Origin: Thauera sp.
GTDB taxonomy: Bacteria; Pseudomonadota; Gammaproteobacteria; Burkholderiales; Rhodocyclaceae
DNA: 5,830 bases
NCBI GenBank assembly: GCA_023150215.1
Contig: JAKLLJ010000221.1
Coordinates: 1 to 5,830 of the forward strand
Direction of reading: 5' to 3'
How positions within the stretch are numbered: position 1 is the first letter of the stretch; every line of letters starts with the position of its first letter. A program made the translations under genes and the position numbers. Positions 1-5,830 of the stretch are shown here, one piece after another. The notes under the pieces are model-generated. The model ran no database searches. It was given only the letters and a program-made list of their open reading frames with translations, and was not told where the DNA came from.

Positions 1-131
1 GCCTCGAGAAGCGCGAACTCGACATCGCCGAGGGGACGGTCAAGGTTCACGTCAAGCATGTCCTGCGCAAGCTCGAGTTGCGCTCGCGGGTCGAGGCGGC
101 GGTGTGGGCCGTGGAACACATGCGCGGCTGA
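1..131 (+). CDS. NarL/LuxR-family response regulator, C-terminal end (partial)
   Basis: This is the 3' end of a gene that enters from the left edge. The readable frame begins at base 3, gives 42 residues and stops at TGA 129-131. The peptide contains I-A-E-G-T-V-K-V-H-V-K-H followed by L-R-K-L-E-L-R-S-R-V-E-A-A-V-W. This is the recognition helix and last helix of a LuxR-type helix-turn-helix, and it closely resembles the C-terminus of Escherichia coli NarL (ITESTVKVHVKH, then KSRVEAAVW). From family knowledge, such proteins are nitrate/nitrite-responsive transcription factors phosphorylated by a NarX/NarQ-type kinase. The receiver domain lies outside the window, so NarL versus NarP, or another regulator with a NarL-like domain, cannot be decided. 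It is codirectional with the nap genes, 120 bases upstream, which suggests a role in nap control (inference). Confidence 0.9.
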   Translation, partial: LEKRELDIAEGTVKVHVKHVLRKLELRSRVEAAVWAVEHMRG

Positions 132-211
132 ACGGCCAGGTGCCGGGCGGGGGCATTGCCGTCATGGTCTTGCGCCGGCGCGCCGGGTGCTTGTTGAGAT
201 GCGTTCGCAGG

Positions 212-225
212 TTGACCCCGGTCAA
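212..225 (+). promoter_or_regulatory. FNR/ANR/DNR-like binding site upstream of napF
   Basis: TTGAC-CCCG-GTCAA is a perfect inverted repeat with the FNR-box layout (consensus TTGAT-N4-ATCAA), differing only by C for T at the fifth base of each half site (G for A in the complementary arm). Symmetry extends one base further on each side (211-226), making a 7-2-7 palindrome centred at 218.5. Members of the CRP/FNR superfamily (FNR/ANR for low oxygen, DNR/NnrR for nitric oxide) use such sites, and nap operons are commonly under their control. The box is the only clear operator-like element in the 120-base intergenic region. I saw no convincing NarL heptamer (TACYYMT type) there. Which family member binds cannot be told from sequence alone. 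Confidence 0.7.
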
Positions 226-247
226 CAATTCTCCGTTGTCGCTGGAG

Positions 248-253
248 TGTAAT
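248..253 (+). promoter_or_regulatory. Candidate -10 hexamer of the nap promoter
   Basis: TGTAAT matches TATAAT at five of six positions in otherwise very GC-rich DNA. If the box centred at 218.5 sits at -41.5, the start of transcription is at about base 260 and the -10 hexamer should occupy 248-253, exactly where this sequence lies. That agreement is the main support. The hexamer overlaps the ATG at 252, so both cannot be used as promoter and start codon on the same transcript. There is no useful -35 hexamer at normal spacing (about 225-230), as expected for a class II activator-dependent promoter. Confidence 0.5.
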
Positions 254-818
254 GGCGGCTGCTAAAACCGCTGGATCATTCTTGGCTTCATCCGTATCCC
301 CGCGCGCGGCGAACGCCCGCCGAAGCTTTCTCTTCGGACGCACGCGCGCAGTCGAACCCGCACTTCGCCCGCCCTGGGGGCTGGACGAGGACGATTTCGT
401 CGCGCGTTGCACGCGCTGCGATCGCTGCATCGAGTCCTGTCCGACCGGCATCCTGCTGCGCATGGACGGCGGCTTCCCCGGGGTCGATTTCAGTCGTGGC
501 GAATGCACCTTCTGTGCCGAGTGCGTCGTCGTGTGCGAGCCACGTGCCCTCGTCCGTGACGATGCCGGCGCCGCGCCCTGGGCGCGGGTCGCGGTGATCG
601 GAGAGGCCTGCCTCGCGGCGCGCGGTGTGGAATGTCGCGTCTGCGGCGAGTCCTGTCCCGCGGCTGCGATCCGATTCCGTCCCCGCCTCGGCGGCGTCGC
701 CTTTCCGGAACTCGATGCGGCGGCGTGCACTGCCTGCGGTGCCTGCATCGGACCGTGCCCGACGCGTGCGATCGACACGCGCGCACGCAATCACCTCCCG
801 ATGGAGAGCGAAACATGA
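252..818 (+). CDS. napF: Ferredoxin-type protein NapF
   Basis: NapF is a cytoplasmic iron-sulfur protein that, in studied bacteria, interacts with NapA and helps assemble its iron-sulfur cluster before Tat export. The 188-residue frame has R-R-S-F-L-F-G-R at 23-30 and four cysteine groups: C53/C56/C59/C63, C85/C88/C91/C95, C120/C128/C131/C135 and C159/C162/C165/C169. The C-L-A...G-V-E-C-R-x-C spacing of the third group is characteristic of NapF. The ATG at 252 has GGAG at 244-247, only 4 bases away, and it overlaps the candidate -10. The only other standard start before the conserved core is TTG at 282 (GGA at 273-275), giving 178 residues. Codons 2-15 use many triplets unusual for this DNA (GCT, AAA, GGA, TCA, TTG, GTA), which favours the later start. 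Family assignment is firm; the start is not. The stop overlaps napD by 4 bases. Confidence 0.93.
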   Translation: MAAAKTAGSFLASSVSPRAANARRSFLFGRTRAVEPALRPPWGLDEDDFVARCTRCDRCIESCPTGILLRMDGGFPGVDFSRGECTFCAECVVVCEPRALVRDDAGAAPWARVAVIGEACLAARGVECRVCGESCPAAAIRFRPRLGGVAFPELDAAACTACGACIGPCPTRAIDTRARNHLPMESET

Positions 819-1069
819 ATATTGCAAGTCTGGTCGTGCGGGCCTTTCCCGCGGACTTCCCTGAAATCGTCGAGGGCCTGAAGAAGGTCCCCGGGGTCGA
901 GCTGCACGGGCAGTCCGCCGAGAAGGGCAATATCGTCATCACCATCGAGGACGGCGCGGGCTGGTCGGTCACCGACTCGATCCTCACGGTGAACCTGCTG
1001 CCCAAGGTGCAGGGCCTGACGATCGCCTACGAATACACCGATGAAGGTCTGGAATTGACGGAGGTCTGA
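815..1069 (+). CDS. napD: NapD, chaperone for the NapA signal peptide
   Basis: This 84-residue protein starts at the ATG in ATGA (815-818), overlapping the napF stop, with GGAGAG at 803-808 as ribosome binding site. It has the NapD form: an N-terminal beta strand I-A-S-L-V-V-R-A, a central strand G-N-I-V-I-T-I-E (roughly residues 45-53) and a late I-A-Y-E-Y strand followed by an acidic tail, fitting the ferredoxin-like fold known for the family. Family role: it binds the twin-arginine signal of NapA in the cytoplasm, holding back export until the molybdenum cofactor and iron-sulfur cluster are inserted. Its position between napF and napA is the usual one, and the overlap suggests translational coupling to napF. 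Only one base separates its stop from the napA ATG. Length is close to that of E. coli NapD. Confidence 0.93.
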   Translation: MNIASLVVRAFPADFPEIVEGLKKVPGVELHGQSAEKGNIVITIEDGAGWSVTDSILTVNLLPKVQGLTIAYEYTDEGLELTEV

Positions 1070-1070
1070 C

Positions 1071-3617
1071 ATGAGCATGAATCGACGCGAATTCATCAAG
1101 AACAACGCCATCGCCGCGGCAGCCGCGACGGCCGGCATCGGCATCCCGGTGGTCGCCGAGGCGCAGCAGGCCGGCGCGGGCAGCACCAAGGTGCGCTGGG
1201 ACAAGGCCGCCTGCCGTTTCTGCGGCACCGGCTGTTCGGTGCTGGTGGGCGTGCAGGAAGGGCGCATCGTCGCCACCCAGGGTGACCCCGACTCGCCGGT
1301 CAACCGCGGCCTGAACTGCATCAAGGGCTACTTCCTGTCCAAGATCATGTATGGCGAGGACCGCCTCACTAAGCCGCTGCTGCGCATGAAGAACGGCCAG
1401 TACGACAAGAACGGCGAATTCACGCCGATCTCGTGGGAGCAGGCCTTCGACATCATGGAGCAGAAGTGGAAGAAGGCGATCAAGGAGCACGGCGCTGATT
1501 CCGTCGCCATGTTCGGCTCCGGCCAATGGACGGTTTGGGAAGGCTATGCCGCCTCCAAGCTGATGAAGGCGGGCTTCCGCACCAATAATCTCGACCCCAA
1601 CGCGCGCCACTGCATGGCTTCGGCGGTGGCCGGCTTCATGCGTACCTTCGGCATCGACGAGCCGATGGGCTGCTACGACGACATCGAGAACACCGACACC
1701 GTGGTGCTGTGGGGCTCGAACATGGCCGAGATGCACCCCATCCTGTGGAGCCGCATCACCGACCGTCGGCTGTCCAAGGAAGGCTGCCAGGTGCACGTGC
1801 TGTCGACCTTCGAGCATCGTTCGTACGAGCTCGCCGACAACCCGATGATCTTCGTGCCGCAGACCGACCTGGCGATCCTCAACTTCATCTGCAACTACAT
1901 CATCCAAAACGGCAAGGTGAACAAGGCCTTCGTCGAGCGCAACGTCAAGTTCAAAATCGGCGAGGGTGACATCGGTTTCGGCCTGCGCCCCAACCACCCG
2001 CTCGAGACCAAGGCCGCCAGCAACGGTTACCCGGGTGCCGACGGCAAGCCCAAGGGCGACACCGGCGCGGCCAAGGACTGCAGCTTCGACGACTTCGCCA
2101 AGTTCGTCTCGGAATACACCCTGGAGAAGGTCTCCAAGCTCTCCGGCGTGCCGGAAGAGCGCCTGCTCAAGCTCGCCGAGCAGTACGCCGATCCCAGCCG
2201 CAAGGTGACCTCGTTCTGGACCATGGGCTTCAACCAGCACACCCGCGGCACCTGGGTGAACAACATGATCTACAACGTCCACCTGCTGGTGGGCAAGATC
2301 TCCGAGCCCGGCAACAGCCCGTTCTCGCTCACCGGCCAGCCCTCGGCCTGCGGCACCGCGCGCGAGGTCGGCACCTTCGCCCACCGCCTGCCGGCCGACA
2401 TGGTGGTGATGAACCCGATGCACCGCGCGCTCAGCGAGGAGATCTGGAAGCTGCCCGAAGGCACGATCTCGCCCAAGATCGGCTACCACGCGGTGGCGCA
2501 GAGTCGCGCGCTCAAGGACGGCAAGATCAAGTGCTACTGGACCTCGACCACCAACAACATGCAGGCGGGCCCCAACGTCAATGACGAGATCTACCCGGGC
2601 TGGCGCAATCCCGAAGCCTTCGTGGTGGTCTCGGACGTGTACCCGACCGTGTCGGCGCTGTCGGCCGACCTGATCCTGCCGTGCGCGATGTGGGCCGAGA
2701 AGGAAGGTGCCTTCGGCAACGCCGAGCGTCGTACCCAGTTCTGGCGCCAGCAGGTGTCGGCGCCGGGCGAGGCCAAGTCCGACCTGTGGCAGTACGTCCA
2801 GTTCGCGAAGCGCTTCAAGGTCGAGGACGTGTGGCCGGAGGAGCTCATCGCCAAGAAGCCCGAGTACCGCGGCAAGACGCTGTACGACGTGCTCTACGCC
2901 AACGGCCAGGTCGACAAGTTCCCGCTCGAGGATGTGGAAAAGGCCAACGGCCACGCCTGGGCCGGCTACATGAACGACGAGTCGAAGGAGCTCGGCTACT
3001 ACCTGCAGAAGGGGCTGTTCGAGGAATACGCCGCTTTCGGTCGCGGCCACGCCCACGATCTGGCCTACTTCGACGTCTATCACAAGGCGCGCGGCCTGCG
3101 CTGGCCGGTCGTCGACAACAAGGAAACGCTGTGGCGCTTCCGCGAGGGCTATGACCCGTACGTGAAGGCGGGCGAGGGCGTGAAGTTCTACGGCTACAAG
3201 GACAACAAGGCGATCATGTTCGCGCTGCCCTACCAGGATCCGCCCGAGATGCCCGATGCCGAGTTCGACATGTGGCTGTGTACCGGCCGCGTGCTGGAGC
3301 ACTGGCACACCGGCTCGATGACCCGGCGCGTGCCCGAGCTGCACCGCTCGGTGCCCGAGGCGCAGATCTTCATGCACCCCGAGGACGCCCAGAAACGCGG
3401 CCTGCAGCGCGGCATGGCGGTCAAGGTGTCGTCGCGGCGCGGCGAGATCGTCGCCCGCCTCGAGACCCGCGGCCGCAACAAGCCGCCGGTCGGGCTGATC
3501 TTCGTGCCCTTCTTCGATGAAGGCCGCCTGGTCAACAAGCTCACGCTCGATGCCACCTGCCCGATCTCGAAAGAGACCGACTACAAGAAGTGCGCGGTCA
3601 AGGTGGTGAAGGCCTAA
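1071..3617 (+). CDS. napA: Periplasmic nitrate reductase, catalytic subunit NapA
   Basis: NapA reduces nitrate to nitrite in the periplasm using a Mo-bis-MGD cofactor and one [4Fe-4S] cluster. The 848-residue product (E. coli: 828) begins with a Tat signal, N-R-R-E-F-I-K at 4-10, an alanine-rich core and a likely cut after A-E-A (residue 31). C48, C51, C55 and C83 hold the cluster, and K85 is the conserved lysine placed between cluster and pterin. C181 in N-A-R-H-C-M is the molybdenum ligand. T-M-G-F-N-Q-H-T-R-G (384-393), T-G-Q-P-S-A (421-426) and E-H-W-H-T-G-S-M (743-750, in the C-terminal pterin-binding domain) are hallmarks, and no gap or frameshift is seen. The ATG at 1071 is preferred over 1077 because GGAGG at 1060-1064 is 6 bases away. 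Codon use is the most biased in the window, consistent with high expression. Electrons come from NapB. Confidence 0.98.
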   Translation: MSMNRREFIKNNAIAAAAATAGIGIPVVAEAQQAGAGSTKVRWDKAACRFCGTGCSVLVGVQEGRIVATQGDPDSPVNRGLNCIKGYFLSKIMYGEDRLTKPLLRMKNGQYDKNGEFTPISWEQAFDIMEQKWKKAIKEHGADSVAMFGSGQWTVWEGYAASKLMKAGFRTNNLDPNARHCMASAVAGFMRTFGIDEPMGCYDDIENTDTVVLWGSNMAEMHPILWSRITDRRLSKEGCQVHVLSTFEHRSYELADNPMIFVPQTDLAILNFICNYIIQNGKVNKAFVERNVKFKIGEGDIGFGLRPNHPLETKAASNGYPGADGKPKGDTGAAKDCSFDDFAKFVSEYTLEKVSKLSGVPEERLLKLAEQYADPSRKVTSFWTMGFNQHTRGTWVNNMIYNVHLLVGKISEPGNSPFSLTGQPSACGTAREVGTFAHRLPADMVVMNPMHRALSEEIWKLPEGTISPKIGYHAVAQSRALKDGKIKCYWTSTTNNMQAGPNVNDEIYPGWRNPEAFVVVSDVYPTVSALSADLILPCAMWAEKEGAFGNAERRTQFWRQQVSAPGEAKSDLWQYVQFAKRFKVEDVWPEELIAKKPEYRGKTLYDVLYANGQVDKFPLEDVEKANGHAWAGYMNDESKELGYYLQKGLFEEYAAFGRGHAHDLAYFDVYHKARGLRWPVVDNKETLWRFREGYDPYVKAGEGVKFYGYKDNKAIMFALPYQDPPEMPDAEFDMWLCTGRVLEHWHTGSMTRRVPELHRSVPEAQIFMHPEDAQKRGLQRGMAVKVSSRRGEIVARLETRGRNKPPVGLIFVPFFDEGRLVNKLTLDATCPISKETDYKKCAVKVVKA

Positions 3618-3622
3618 TCAAC

Positions 3623-3628
3623 AGGAGG
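3623..3628 (+). promoter_or_regulatory. Strong Shine-Dalgarno sequence far upstream of the napG ATG
   Basis: AGGAGG stands 5 bases after the napA stop, but the first napG ATG is at 3682, 53 bases further on. Right in front of that ATG there is only a weak GGG (3673-3675). A CTG at 3637 lies 8 bases after the AGGAGG, is in frame with napG and is followed by 15 open codons, so it is a possible non-standard start. Otherwise the site may be brought closer to the ATG by RNA folding. Confidence 0.45.
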
Positions 3629-3641
3629 CGCAAGCCCTGCA

Positions 3642-3658
3642 CCCCGCCGATCGGGGGG
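3642..3658 (+). other. GC-rich hairpin in the napA-napG gap
   Basis: CCCC (3642-3645), a one-base bulge (G3646) and CC (3647-3648) can pair with GG (3653-3654) and GGGG (3655-3658) around a GATC loop. An alternative outer stem pairs GCACCC (3639-3644) with GGGTGC (3667-3672). No run of T follows, so it is not a standard intrinsic terminator. It may set transcript stability or the ratio of the napFDA to the napGHB products, or affect napG initiation (inference). The rest of the gap shows nothing else. Confidence 0.4.
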
Positions 3659-3681
3659 ACAGCTGCGGGTGCGGGTTTGCG

Positions 3682-4578
3682 ATGACCATGAACGACAAGG
3701 TGCAACCGACCGGACATGCTGCAGCCAGCGCGCCGCCAGCGCGCCGCCGCTTCCTCAAGGATGTGGCGGGCGTCGCCGGCGGCGCGGGCCTGCTCGCGCT
3801 CGGTGCCGGGCTGTACGCGAAGCAGGCGTCGGCGCTGCCGGCCACTGCGATTCGTCCGCCCGGCGCACTCCCCGAAGACGATTTCCTCGCGGCCTGCGTG
3901 CGCTGCGGCCTGTGCGTGCGTGACTGCCCCTACAAGACCCTCAAGCTGGCCGAGCTCGGCGACCGGGTGGCGACCGGCACGCCGTATTTCGAGGCGCGCG
4001 ACATCCCCTGCGAGATGTGCGAGGACATCCCCTGTGTGGTGGCCTGTCCGACCGGCGCGCTCGACCGCACGCTGGTCGACATCACCAAGGCGAAGATGGG
4101 GCTGGCGGTGCTCATCGACCAGGAGAACTGCCTCAACTTCCTCGGGCTGCGCTGCGACGTGTGCTACCGGGTGTGCCCGGTCATCGACCAGGCGATTACC
4201 CTCGAGCGCATCCACAACCCGCGCTCCGACCGTCACGCGATGCTGCTGCCGACCGTGCACTCCGAGCACTGCACCGGCTGCGGCAAGTGCGAGAAGGCCT
4301 GCGTGCTGCCGGGCGAGTCGGCGATCAAGGTGCTGCCGATCAAGCTGGCGCAGGGCTCGAAGGCCGAGCACTACCTGCGCAGCTGGGAAGAGAAGGAGGC
4401 CGCCGGCAGGTCGCTGATCGGCGACCAGGTCGAGCTGCCGGTGCGCGGTCTCGAAGGCAAGGCCTACGGCGACACCCGTGTCGGTCCCGCCGACCTGCCC
4501 CAGGTGCCCGATCAGGCGCCGGCCTACGCACCCGCGAAACCGGCGGGCGGCGGTCTCGATTCGGGGTGGAAGCCATGA
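3682..4578 (+). CDS. napG: Ferredoxin-type protein NapG (periplasmic, four 4Fe-4S clusters)
   Basis: NapG works with the membrane protein NapH as a quinol-oxidising branch that supplies electrons to the Nap complex. The 298-residue product has a Tat motif R-R-R-F-L-K at 21-26, a hydrophobic stretch at about 28-46 and a possible cut after A-S-A (51). Four ferredoxin-type groups follow: C72/C75/C78/C82, C110/C113/C118/C122, C150/C158/C161/C165 and C197/C200/C203/C207. The strings D-I-P-C-E-M-C-E-D-I-P-C and L-R-C-D-V-C-Y-R are NapG signatures. After about residue 240 there is a tail rich in Pro, Ala and Gly that the 231-residue E. coli protein lacks. The start is uncertain: ATG 3682, ATG 3688 or, less likely, CTG 3637. 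The stop overlaps napH in ATGA. Assignment is firm. Confidence 0.96.
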   Translation: MTMNDKVQPTGHAAASAPPARRRFLKDVAGVAGGAGLLALGAGLYAKQASALPATAIRPPGALPEDDFLAACVRCGLCVRDCPYKTLKLAELGDRVATGTPYFEARDIPCEMCEDIPCVVACPTGALDRTLVDITKAKMGLAVLIDQENCLNFLGLRCDVCYRVCPVIDQAITLERIHNPRSDRHAMLLPTVHSEHCTGCGKCEKACVLPGESAIKVLPIKLAQGSKAEHYLRSWEEKEAAGRSLIGDQVELPVRGLEGKAYGDTRVGPADLPQVPDQAPAYAPAKPAGGGLDSGWKP

Positions 4579-5507
4579 GCGCGCACGTGAACGCCGGCGC
4601 TGCGCCGGAATGCCAGGTCCCGCCCACCAGCGTGCGTGGCGCCGCACTGCGCGGCGTGGTGGCGCGCCCGGGGCGCGAGGCGGTGGAAGCCAAGGGCTGG
4701 CTGCGGGCGCACAAGTGGCTGTTGTTGCGGCGCGCGTCCCAGCTCGGCATCCTCGCACTGTTCCTCGCCGGGCCGTGGCTGGGGTGGTGGATCGTCAAGG
4801 GCAACCTGTCGTCCAGCCTCACCCTCGGCGTGCTGCCGCTCACCGACCCCTTCCTGGTCGCGCAGCAGCTCGTCGCCGGGCACTGGCCCTACCAGGAGTC
4901 CCTGCTCGGGGCCGGGATCGTGCTCGCCTTCTACCTGCTCTTCGGCGGGCGGCTGTTCTGCGCGTGGGTGTGTCCGGTCAACCTCGTCACCGACGCCGCC
5001 GCCTGGCTGCGCCGGCGGCTGGGGCTCAAGGGCGGCAAGACGCCTGCCGGCAGCACGCGCTACTGGCTGCTCGGCTTCGTGCTGGTGATCGCCGCGGCGA
5101 CGGGCTCGCTGGCCTGGGAGTGGGTGAATCCGGTGTCGATGTTCCACCGCGGCCTGATCTTCGGCTTCGGGCTGGCCTGGGGCATCGTCGGCGGCATCTT
5201 CCTCTACGATCTGCTCATCGCGCCGCGCGGCTGGTGCGGCCATCTGTGCCCGCAGGGGGCCTTCTATGCGCTGCTCGGGCGGGCCTCCGTCGTCAAGGTC
5301 GCGGCCGACAAGCGCAGCGCGTGCAACGACTGCATGGACTGCTTCGCCGTGTGCCCAGAGCCGCAGGTCATCCGGCCGGCGCTCAAGGGCGTGGGCCAGG
5401 ACCATCCCCTCATTCTGGATGCCGACTGCACCACCTGCGGACGCTGCGTGGATGTGTGCGGCAAGGACGTCTTCCGCATTACGACCCGATTCAACAGGAG
5501 CGAGTGA
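4575..5507 (+). CDS. napH: Ferredoxin-type membrane protein NapH
   Basis: NapH is the inner-membrane partner of NapG and takes part in electron transfer from quinol to the periplasmic Nap proteins. The 310-residue product starts at the ATG in ATGA (4575-4578), overlapping napG, with GGGGTGGA (4563-4570) before it. Four membrane segments are visible at about 56-74, 108-126, 162-180 and 195-214. C-A-W-V-C-P (129-134) and C-G-H-L-C-P (221-226) are the paired C-x3-C-P motifs of the NapH/NosR-type family. Two ferredoxin motifs close the protein: C250/C253/C256/C260 (then P-E-P) and C285/C288/C291/C295 (no proline after the last Cys, as also in E. coli NapH). The first 25 or so residues, including C13, extend beyond the E. 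coli N-terminus. A later start is not excluded, but the overlap favours this one. Confidence 0.96.
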   Translation: MSAHVNAGAAPECQVPPTSVRGAALRGVVARPGREAVEAKGWLRAHKWLLLRRASQLGILALFLAGPWLGWWIVKGNLSSSLTLGVLPLTDPFLVAQQLVAGHWPYQESLLGAGIVLAFYLLFGGRLFCAWVCPVNLVTDAAAWLRRRLGLKGGKTPAGSTRYWLLGFVLVIAAATGSLAWEWVNPVSMFHRGLIFGFGLAWGIVGGIFLYDLLIAPRGWCGHLCPQGAFYALLGRASVVKVAADKRSACNDCMDCFAVCPEPQVIRPALKGVGQDHPLILDADCTTCGRCVDVCGKDVFRITTRFNRSE

Positions 5508-5830
5508 TGAAAAAACAAACCCGAAATTTGGTGCTCGCGCTCGTCGCCGCTGTCGGCTTCGGTGCCATGGTGCCGCCCGCGGCGATGGCGCAGGCGGTGA
5601 AGAGCATTCGCGGCGCCGACGTGGCCGAGCAGGAGCTGCAGGTCGGCAACTACAAGCCGATTCCCGACCAGGCGCCGATCGAGCGCGACTACGTGCAGCA
5701 ACCGCCGCTGATCCCGCACAAGGTGGAGGGCTACGAGGTCACGATCAACTTCAACAAGTGCATGGACTGCCGCGCCTGGAGCCGCTACAAGGAGTCGGGC
5801 GCCACCAAGGTCAGCCTGACCCACTTCAAG
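5507..5830 (+). CDS. napB: NapB, diheme cytochrome c subunit of periplasmic nitrate reductase (partial, altered first heme motif)
   Basis: NapB is the periplasmic c-type cytochrome that passes electrons to NapA. Only the first 108 residues are present; the gene runs off the right edge. The ATG at 5507 shares one base with the napH stop (TGATG) and has AGGAG at 5496-5500, 6 bases away. Residues 1-28 are a Sec signal peptide (K-K-Q start, hydrophobic core, A-M-A cut site). The family-typical Y-V-Q-Q-P-P-L-I-P-H-K-V-E-G-Y runs from 62 to 76, and T-H-F is at 105-107; H71 and H106 are the likely distal heme ligands. The first heme site is C85-M-D-C88-R89: Arg (CGC, 5771-5773) occupies the place of the axial His of C-x-x-C-H. 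The flanking residues are normal, so the gene is otherwise intact as far as seen. The second heme site lies outside the window. Confidence 0.93.
   Translation, partial: MKKQTRNLVLALVAAVGFGAMVPPAAMAQAVKSIRGADVAEQELQVGNYKPIPDQAPIERDYVQQPPLIPHKVEGYEVTINFNKCMDCRAWSRYKESGATKVSLTHFK

Noticed and set aside
172..190. GC-rich palindrome (GCGCCGGCGC at 172-181 and neighbouring bases) as a terminator for the upstream regulator gene.
   Set aside because: No following T run, and little room for a loop. In DNA this GC-rich such palindromes are expected by chance.
212..217. TTGACC read as a sigma-70 -35 hexamer.
   Set aside because: At 16-18 bases downstream there is only GTTGTC-like sequence, a poor -10. 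The good -10 at 248 is 30 bases away, which fits an activator site rather than a -35 element.
58..252. Short plus-strand frame of 64 codons beginning inside the regulator gene.
   Set aside because: It overlaps the well-supported regulator frame in another phase, runs through the promoter region and has no recognisable motif.
984..3377. A 797-codon open frame on the minus strand covering most of napA.
   Set aside because: It is opposite a highly conserved, strongly codon-biased gene. Its composition (very rich in Leu, Val, His, Ala, Gly, Arg) is what the complement of GC-biased codons gives, and I recognise no domain or ribosome binding site. Long antisense frames are a common artefact in such DNA.
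3598..4758. Long minus-strand frame opposite napG.
   Set aside because: Same artefact: Arg/Ala/Gly/His-rich low-complexity product, antisense to a gene with four intact ferredoxin motifs.
4524..5405. Long minus-strand frame opposite napH.
   Set aside because: Composition dominated by Ala, Arg, Glu, Gln, Pro and His without recognisable motifs; napH on the other strand explains the conservation.

Overview
The window is an ordinary-looking but nearly complete periplasmic nitrate reductase (nap) operon, all on the + strand, preceded by the 3' end of a NarL-type response regulator gene. The DNA is very GC-rich, with strong G/C preference at third codon positions. The gene order F-D-A-G-H-B matches the enterobacterial napFDAGHBC arrangement. 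The protein sequences (NapA with a Tat signal and one 4Fe-4S motif, NapG/NapH with their usual cysteine motifs) suggest a denitrifying or nitrate-respiring betaproteobacterium of the Thauera/Azoarcus (Rhodocyclales) kind. That taxonomic guess is inference from composition and family knowledge, not from a search.

Layout: 1-131 is the last 42 codons of a LuxR/NarL-family DNA-binding domain. 132-251 is a 120-base intergenic region with a perfectly symmetric FNR/DNR-like box (212-225) and a -10-like hexamer (248-253) at exactly the class II spacing. Then come napF (252-818), napD (815-1069), napA (1071-3617), a 64-base gap with a strong Shine-Dalgarno sequence and a GC hairpin (3618-3681), napG (3682-4578), napH (4575-5507) and the first 108 codons of napB (5507-5830, cut by the window end).

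How the genes work together (established for the family): NapH in the membrane and NapG in the periplasm pass electrons from quinol, by themselves or with NapC, to the diheme cytochrome NapB. NapB feeds the molybdenum enzyme NapA, which reduces nitrate to nitrite. NapD binds the NapA Tat signal peptide, and cytoplasmic NapF supports maturation of NapA's iron-sulfur cluster. NapC would be expected just beyond the right edge but is not visible.

I find no new system here. Three points deserve a second look. (1) The first heme site of NapB reads C-M-D-C-R instead of C-x-x-C-H. (2) The promoter geometry places the apparent napF ATG inside the -10 element, so the real start may be the TTG at 282. 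(3) napG's only strong ribosome binding site lies 53 bases before its ATG, with a hairpin between them.
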